Shown: one piece after another, positions 45,001-54,000 of the stretch | Layout of the letters: every line of letters begins with the position of its first letter | Position numbering within the stretch: the stretch's first letter is position 1 | From: Lycocorax pyrrhopterus obiensis | Taxonomy: Eukaryota > Chordata > Aves > Passeriformes > Paradisaeidae | Length of the DNA stretch: 64,000 nt | Assembly: GCA_014706295.1 (NCBI GenBank) | Contig: JACSVZ010000002.1 | Coordinates: 15,918,494-15,982,493, forward strand | Direction: 5' to 3' | Position numbers and translations under genes: made by a program | The notes under the pieces: model-generated | Databases searched by the model: none | What the model saw: the letters and a program-made list of their open reading frames with translations, nothing else | Told to the model about the DNA's origin: nothing

Positions 45001-48000
45001 CTACTTGAATTTGAAGAGGATCATGTTATTTCTTGTATTAAAACAAGCATAAATAGCATTCTTTCAAATGAACAGTTTTTAAAATTAAGTCTGTGTTAAT
45101 CTGTCAGCAGCAGGTGTCTGAATGAGGAATCTACTTGAACGACTTAACTAGATGAGATCTGAACTCCCCCCTATGTTATTCAAGGGGCACAGCTGGTACA
45201 AAGACACCAGCACCCAGAAGAAAATAATTATGTGAAATAAATACAGCAGGAAAAAAAATAGAGCACATTACCTAACTTGTATTGCAGAGTTTATGCACAA
45301 ATGTGCATTATTTATTATATACCTTAACAAAAAAAATTCTTTGTGGTTTTTCCACATTTGGGAGTGAATAGATATGTTTGAAACATACAAATGAGACAAG
45401 CAGGAGAGACCATAATTTCCTTTCCCTGTTTTTGCTACTGATAGACATGGATAATTGATAACTCTGCTGCTTGAACAAACTCAGTAACAAACCTAGAAAA
45501 ACACTGAGGAAGACTGTTGCTTTGGAAGGACATAAAAAAGCGCAATATTTAAGAAATGAGGGAAACCAAGGCAGAGGAACTAATCTGTGTAACTGGGATG
45601 GAACTGTAAATCTTCTTCATAGAAGTGTTTTCAGAAAGACTGACATGCCTAAATACATACAGTGGGTCAGAGAAATTAGTTGACAGGTATCATAAAAGTA
45701 ATGATAAATGTTTAGACCAAAAAAAAAAAACCTTTTGAAGATTTCTGCCACCCCTCAGACACAGGGAATTTAGCTCATTTAGCTCTGGACACTAATTGTT
45801 CATATTTCTGGCTGCCTTTTCCTGGTCCTGAAGCACTTGAATACTGTTTTACATTTCTTTTTTTGACTGATGACAAGAGGAGGGTATTAGCAGTTTTTAT
45901 CATATCGCTGTTGTAGAAAAAAAACAAGTAATGTTTTAACACTGTGACAGAAAAAATTACATTTAACATTGACAGACCGCTCCTTTTCAACTCTCCTCTG
46001 CTAACAGTTGTAGTAAGGCACAGATGATTATTCCAAAGTCCTACAGGGCCTAATCACACGTCTCTAGGCCTAGGTTTCCATTAATTTCAAACACAATGTA
46101 ACATTGCTGCATGCATGGAAATGTAAGTCAAGGCCACAAAAGCTTAACAGACATCTCTTAATCCATCCAGTAAAAAGAGCAAAGTCCCTTATCAGTCTTC
46201 TGCTCAAAAATTTACCTCCCTTTCCAGTCACCTGGAGGACCAACTTTCCAACTGGACATACTAAGGGGGACCCTTACCACTGTCTGTAAGTACCTGAATG
46301 GAGGGTGTCAGAGGATGGATCCAGGCTCTTCTTAGTGCCAAACAGGTCAAGAAGCAATGAACAGAAACTGAGGCACAGGAAGTTCCAACTGAATATGAGG
46401 AAGAACTTCTTTACTGCGTGGGTGACAGAGCACTGGAACAGGTTGCTCAGGGAGGTTACAGCATCTCCGACACTGGAGAGATTCAAGAACCATCTGGACA
46501 CAATCCTGTGCCATGTGCTCTGGGACGACCCTGCTTGAGCAGGGAGTTTGGACCAGACCCACTGCGGCCCCTTCCAGCCTGACCCATTCTGTGATTATTC
46601 TTGCATAGTATTCCCTGCGTCTATTTCCAGTCAACAGGTAAGTACAATTTGTGCCTTAGAACACACATCTCACTTCACAAGCATGAAAGCAGCGAGAAAA
46701 AGGGAAACACTGCCCAAGAGGAAAAGAAGGGGTACAAAAGTTTATGTAAGAGAATTCCAGACTATTTCAGTATCTGTTTAAAATTTCCACAGTAGGAAAA
46801 TAGGTGAATGTCACATTCAAGAGACGTCTTTGAATAATTTAGAAAGTGTTTAAGTTTACAGGATGAGCAATTTGTTTTAGAAGCTTACACTTCAGATATT
46901 GATGCAATTTTGTTCCCTAAATATTCATTGCCATAGACCTTCCACTTACTACAGATTAATGAATTTCAAAATACCGTTTCACAAAACAACACTTCTGACA
47001 AAAACATCAATAAATACAAATTTAAACCTACGGTATAATTCTGAGATTATTCCCTGTACATACAGATGCAGACAGAAAGCTCTGATTTCAGAAAAGCGAT
47101 AAAATCATCAGGAAAAATTTGGTAGCCCACAAGGGCCATGGTAGTATTTCTTTAACAGACTGAAGTACTGAAGGGATACAGGCTCATGACAAAATCCAGA
47201 CACGAATTCCCTGCATGATAAGGCTAATGCTATCAAATGGAAACCCACACTAGTTTAGTAGGAAAGCAAACCTGCAGAACAGAGTAGAACAGTAAAAACA
47301 CAGATATTAAAAGCATTCTTATACTACTAGCAAATATCACTGGGATAAAGGAACAGGTAGTGGACTTAGATACTTTTTAGGGTAGCTTTACTGTTTTAAG
47401 TTAGGAAGTATTTTAAAGGTCTTCAAGGAAACAGAATCTTCTAATACTGAAGTTACAGCAGGGAACACCTGCAGTGAAGTACAAGGAAGTCTGGTGACCC
47501 TTTTATAATTCAAGGGAAAACAGAAAGACTGTCATTATCTTATGCTGAATATAAAGAAATGCTTCTTCTTCTTCTTAAGTGCTACATTTACTTCCAGAAA
47601 GGATTCATTTTTACACTACAACAAACTACTGACAAAATGTAAGCATTAGTGTTAAGAACTGCCTTTCGTTGCCAGTACCATTTTTTTCCTTACTGAAGAG
47701 CTACATAGGGAATGATCTCCATACAGCGAGAGGTTTTTCCCTGAAAATGCCTATGAAATTCCATAAAAGCCTGACTTTGTAAACAAATGCAGTTACCACT
47801 GCAAGTTGGGTGCCGTTAAATTACTATTATTCACAGTGACGTTATTACAGCATCACCTTCCCTCTCAGCCAAAACAGAGGCAGAGCATTCTCTTCCAAGT
47901 TCTGCACAGCTTCAGTGATACTTGGCTTATTGGATACTTTACACTGAATAGGTAGAAATGGTCAGGAAAACAAATGTAAACTGTCAATAAACAGTTTTTT

Positions 48001-51000
48001 TCTTAGAAAGCAGCCATGTCCCAAAACATGGTTAAGGAATAATTCTAATCAGGGGCCATTGGGGAATGCAGAGCAATCCCAGTAAAGAACTACTACATAA
48101 TTTACAAATTGCTATCTTGACTACAGCCTAGTAGCAGGCAGCTCATCAGAAACTAATAGTGTTCATTACTTCATCTTCAAAAAGCAACCCAAAAGTACAA
48201 GTTTAGTAAACTGTATATTCCATTTGTGTAAAGTCAGAGGCAAGTAGCATACACTAAAGCATGATGCTAAGTAAAAATCATTCCCTTGTGATTAGCTTAT
48301 GTACCAAAGACAAGCAAATTCACCAAATCTTGTATATAGTCAGTTATTTTCTCTTTTCCAAAACATAAAATATGCTTATGTACAAAACCTTACCAGGTCT
48401 AGCAGGCAGACTGACTTGAACATATTACATTTACAACCCAATGAATTCTTGAAACTAAGATATATATTTGCTTAAACAGAACAACAACTATAAATGGAAA
48501 CCTTCAAAGGACCTATTTACAGAACTGAATTCTATACTCTCACAAATAAAAGAACATAAAAACAGTAAGAGAAAATTCCCAATGTCAAAGTCCTAATAGC
48601 AATAGAGTTTGGAAAGCAGCTGCATCAACAGGTTACAAACAATCAGCAATGCTTATTAACATTTGATGCAGCCTCCATTTCAGATCAAGTCTCCCACTAA
48701 TACATCTTTACCCTAGCAACCTACACCAGATACTTGAACTTCATTAAGAGAAACAGAGGACTCCATCCACCTACATGAACAAAGACTCAGCATTAATACC
48801 ATCATATTAATATCACAATTCTTACCTAACATCAATAATATAAAATTAGAGGTTTGTATCTTCCATTCTGTGCTAGTTAAAAGCAAGCTTTGCAGGTACT
48901 TTTCAAAAGCAATTTTCAGTATTAATACTCTGAACCTCTAAATTTAAAAAGTAAAACCACAAGTCATATCTTTTACTGTGATGCTATGAGCACATACTTT
49001 TCAATTTCTTTTCTACTAGAGATCCTCACAACAGAGTAACACAAAAAAACGGTTATACAACTGATCCAGCAAAAACTCACCTCAAAAATATTGCCAAATC
49101 CACTGAGTAAATGCAAAGCTACTTTATATCTAAAAAGTTCTAAACTTGAAAGCAAACTTAAAATTAAAACCCTGTCTGAAGGCAGTAGAACTAGTAACAA
49201 TTAAAATAAAGCTTTTATAAATATCAGAAAACTGAAACTTTTCCCCATTTTTTGTCTTAAATCCAGAGAAAAGCTTCTAAAAGGTGAATGATCCTGGAAG
49301 CAATTCTATTTTTCTTAAAACACAAACCAGCCACCAACCCCTACCTCCTTTAAAGCCACCCAAAAAGCCAACATTCAAGGAAATAGTGAAGTGAATCATT
49401 AAATCTACACTTGGCTGTTGGGGGGTATTCACAGTATGTTTCGTGGAGAGCTCACTCTCCTTTGTGATCAGACTTCTCTCATCCCAGCTTTGACGGTACA
49501 GTTACAGTGAGGAAATGGTTTTCATAGTAATGAATAATTGCTTTGACATTAACAGCAGTTAATACTACCTGCATAGATAGAATCTACTCCAGCTTCTTCC
49601 TGAACCCTTCGCCATGTCCATTACTCTCAGGCATGCCTCCTTCCACCTATCCTACAATTTCCTCTTTGCAAGGCCCATTGCCCGAGCATCTTCAATTCTC
49701 TTGCAGCTGCCCCAGCACCCCCTCCACTCACTGTTTATTTCACTGGTCAATGATTCACACTAATTTAATCAGCAGTTCTCCTCCACTGCCAGGGCTGCTA
49801 GAACAGGAACCTAACACAGTTCTCTGTTTAGGGCTGTTTGCTGTCCATTTGCTATGAGGACTCTCAATTCCTTCAGGAACCAGTGGAAATAAAGCAAGCC
49901 AACACAGAATCACAGAAGCTCCCACCACTACTTTGGTAAAAATAGGAACTCATTATTGAAAATATTTCATTCAGCCTCTAATAGCAGCAGGATTTTTAAT
50001 CCCAGAACTGTATTAGTCAGTAACAGTGGTCACTGACAAGTGTTCTTAATTGCCAATCAAAAAAAAAAAAAAAAAAAAACACGTGCAAAAGAAACAGTCA
50101 CAAAGCTTCACTTATACTTTGGAATTTAAATATCACAAGTTATAATCAAATTTCATTAAAACAGCCTACACTGCACAACAGCACACAATTCAGCAAAAGA
50201 TTTCATGCCATGTACATTTACACTCTCCAGTTGTTATTTTAAGCAATTCGGTAAGATCATGGCATGAAGCAAACAAAGTTTCAAAGTCTCTTAAACATAA
50301 ATGTAGTGAAACATGCAGTATTTTCTTCACAATAAGAAACAACTGAGTACAGGTGCCTTAACTGAACTAACCTTTTCTGTATAAAGTTCTACTGTGTATC
50401 TTAGCGGGTCATTGTGCTCCATACAGTTAAGTAAGTATCCCTTTACCCTTTTTTTACCAAGGGTTGCATCTCGCATTTTTGCTCTTGAATTAAATATATC
50501 TATATATCTCCCTTTCATTATTCCCAAAGCTACCCTACTTATCTGGCCTCTTTATTTTCTTCCCTATACACCAGTATCATGTCATTCATGCATTTAAAAA
50601 GACCTACAACAGCCTTCCATCCTCAAGCATGAGAGCCCTCAAACCTTTGCATTTCCCTTTTTCTTTAATGGAAACATTTTTCCAAATCTACAAGGGCCTT
50701 CATAGTTCTATTCCCCATAAACAATGCTGGCTTTAAGTCCCTATTTGTTACTGTTAAGAAACTTCACACTCGAGTTGGTCTCATAAGACCCCCTAATCTC
50801 TTCAAACCCCACACTTGCCTATAGCAGCCGACCTAAAAATAAGAGATGCACTGAGGGGGGGAAGCAGTTCGTTATGTTTTAAACACTTGCACACAGAGAC
50901 AATGCCCCCATGCACAGGGACCTGAAAGCAAGAACAAAGTTAAGGCAGTTTTTTTATATGCTGAATGTACAAGTACTCTTAGGAAACCGGGGATGTGACA

Positions 51001-54000
51001 AAAACTTGCAATTACTCCATCGTGTTTAGTCCAAGGTAAACTTGGAAGTCCCTCTCCAGAGAACGACTGTCTCTGTACACAGTCTCTTTCCACAGAAACC
51101 ATGCAGTAAGCAACTTTGAAAAATGCTTTGTTTGCACTGTATCAGTATGGAGGGCTTACTCGTAACGCATTCTGAAACTTTAATTTAATTTCTTACCATA
51201 GATTACAATTCTACAAAAGATTCTACCATGAAGATTACAAAAATAAGCTGTTAAAAAATTACCTTTATACACATACTAAAGATATGAATAGGAGGTGGTT
51301 CTACCATTTTTGAGTAATTAATTTGCAATCAATTCCTGCCCTTGTATTTTAAATGCATACACTTAAATCTTGAAATGACATTTAAATGACATTCTGCATT
51401 TACCACAAAGACATGAACCAGTCATGACTAAATCAGCATGCTACACCACTGAATCTTCCTGTTTCACTTCAGAGCTAAAATTACTAAGAGATGTATAAGA
51501 GTTCTTTCTATACATTAAGTTGAGAAGGAGAGATGAGGTTAAATCGGCTTTACGTTCAGCAGTAATACTCTGGATTTATGTCCTATTTTGTTTTCTGAGG
51601 TATGAGAGAAGAGATTGTTTGTTTGGGACTTTAATTCGGTTTTGGAAAATAAATACTAAAGATGTTTTAATGAGATTGGCTTTGTTCAGGTAGATCACAG
51701 GAAGGCTGTAACACCTGTAGCAGTTTCAAATCAAGCAGCAGCAATTTTAAAATAATGCACAGCAATTATAAAAACCACCCAACTTCTTTCTTCCTCTCTG
51801 AAGAACGTAAAAAGAAAACAAGACAGACAATCACAGTAGTATCAAAGCCAATTAATACTCTTCAGTCATATTAAGGCTTAGATGAAAAATGTTAGCACTT
51901 GAGTAATTTCTTTTTTCCCCTGTATGTCTCTAATTGCAAAACTAAGGGAATACTATGGCAATAGTATGCCTCCAGTGTAATTCAACAGACAGAAAATGTG
52001 GTAAATTATTTTATTGTCTTTTGCATATTAGCAATATGCTAATGTCCATTATACTACAGCATTTCACCTATATTCTAACACCTACCTTCAATTCATACTG
52101 ACAGAAATATTCAGTACATCAAAGACAAATTGATATCCTTCTGCCCACATCTGCTTAGCTTTGGTTTACTGTGTACAGTACACAGGATTTAACATAACTT
52201 TGATTGTTCTGAATGTATTTTACAAAGGTGAAACAGTGGCCAAACTAACTGTACTAAGGACACACAGACACAAAAAAATCACTTACTTACATTAAACAGT
52301 ACAAATGTTCAACTTTTAAAATTAGTAATTTCCCTCAGACTGTTGAAGACTACTTCCTTCTTCCAGTCTGTTAACACATGATGTGCAAATGCCTGCTTTC
52401 AGATCAGAACAAATGAAACTTTCCACTGTCTTAACCAGGAGAAGGTAAAGTGGGATGGTGTTCCTTCCATTTACAAAACTACAAATAATTCATTTTCCTT
52501 CATCCTTACTCTATGCATACATGCTTCAGACCATTCCCCAACTATTAAATCCAGCTGGATTCCGTAAGAACTTTAGAATGTCTTTCCTATATTTCAACAC
52601 TTCCAACATACAAATAAGTAAATGCACTCCCCACATAGAGCCTCATCCTCCAGATGTTTTCGTATACGCATAATTCCACTAAATGCAGCTCAGTTGAAGC
52701 AGAAAAAATCACCAACTGTAGCAAAAGCAAGTAGAATTGCAAGAGTATGTAGGACTAGTATCTTTGGACAGGTGAACAGGAAATAAGAGGACACCTCTGT
52801 ATCCCGAGAAGTAGCACAGAATAGCAGCATATGGGCATTGCACATGCATTTAATTCTGAGATTACTACAATTTCAATTGTGGTCAGATGCAATGAAAATC
52901 AGTGTACTAACAAAAGAGGCATGTTTTTTAATCCATCCACACACTTCTATGACATTACCAGTGGTCTACAGAGCCTTTGCATTAAGTCAAAGAAGGAAAA
53001 ACAAATAGGATTTATAAGAACAACTGGGTACCATGAACACATTTGTGGTGTGAAACTAGTATTTCCTAAAAAGGTACTTGAAAGATACTTCCTTCATTTT
53101 ACTCTAACTAATATATCAAGGAAAACTAGTGCAGCAATAAAGGTATATGTACATCAGAATTTGTTAGCTTTATACAGAACAAAGAAGCACTAAGTTAAAG
53201 CTCCAAATTCTCTACTTGAATACTTCACTTTGTAACTTGACACAAAGACCAAATAAGAAAACAAAAAAACACTTTTCCAAATTCAGACAGTAACTGCAAT
53301 TTTCTAAACTCTGGCCGTTTGTTATCTTAACACTGTTTATTACCCAGAAAATCCTATTCTTTTTCTAGGAAGCAGGGATACAAAATAAGACCAGTTAAAA
53401 AATACTGGAGATACTACTACTGTCTATAAACCTGTAAAAACACAGGAGGCTGACTTGACTGTGAACACACTTCTTAAAGCTCCTGTCAAGAAAGGCTCTA
53501 GTATGTGCTACCTTTGATTATCATTTTCTGATTATTAAGAGCTCTACATAGCAGCTAAATACAAAGAAGCTTTTTTCATTTCTGATGGGGTTTAGTCTAC
53601 GGAGCATGTACCTACACAGTACAGCACCACAATACACAAAGTTATTAAAAAGGATCCAAAACAGCCAATATTTATTGCTAATGAAAAATCCAGAAAACTA
53701 TTTCATGTTAGCAAATGTTGCAGTATGTCTAAAATACATGAGACATACTACTTAAAAAAAAAAAGGATTTATTTAATCTTTGGGGCTACAAGGAAAACTA
53801 GCATGCCTGTAAAAATCAGAAAATAATAGATTTTACAGTGCCTAAATGATTGCTTCCAATTAAATTCCCATTTTGGGTTCACTGCAGTCTCCCTAGCACA
53901 GTACAAGGCACATTTAGTGCAAGACATCACCTGAGTGATAATGCCTAATTTTAATGAGAAATTAGTGAATGCTTAAGTAAAAGTTTGTTAAAGATAACTC

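Noticed and set aside
46305..46634. Overlapping ORFs on both strands around 46.3-46.6 kb
   Set aside because: All fall in the CR1 fragment and reflect its remnant reading frame and the opposite strand.
49543..49857. 104-codon Pro/Ser-rich plus-strand ORF in intron 3
   Set aside because: Pyrimidine-rich low-complexity sequence; no family resemblance.
52831..53193. 120-codon plus-strand ORF in WAC intron 3
   Set aside because: AT-rich, no recognisable motif, antisense in an intron; a chance ORF is the simplest reading.
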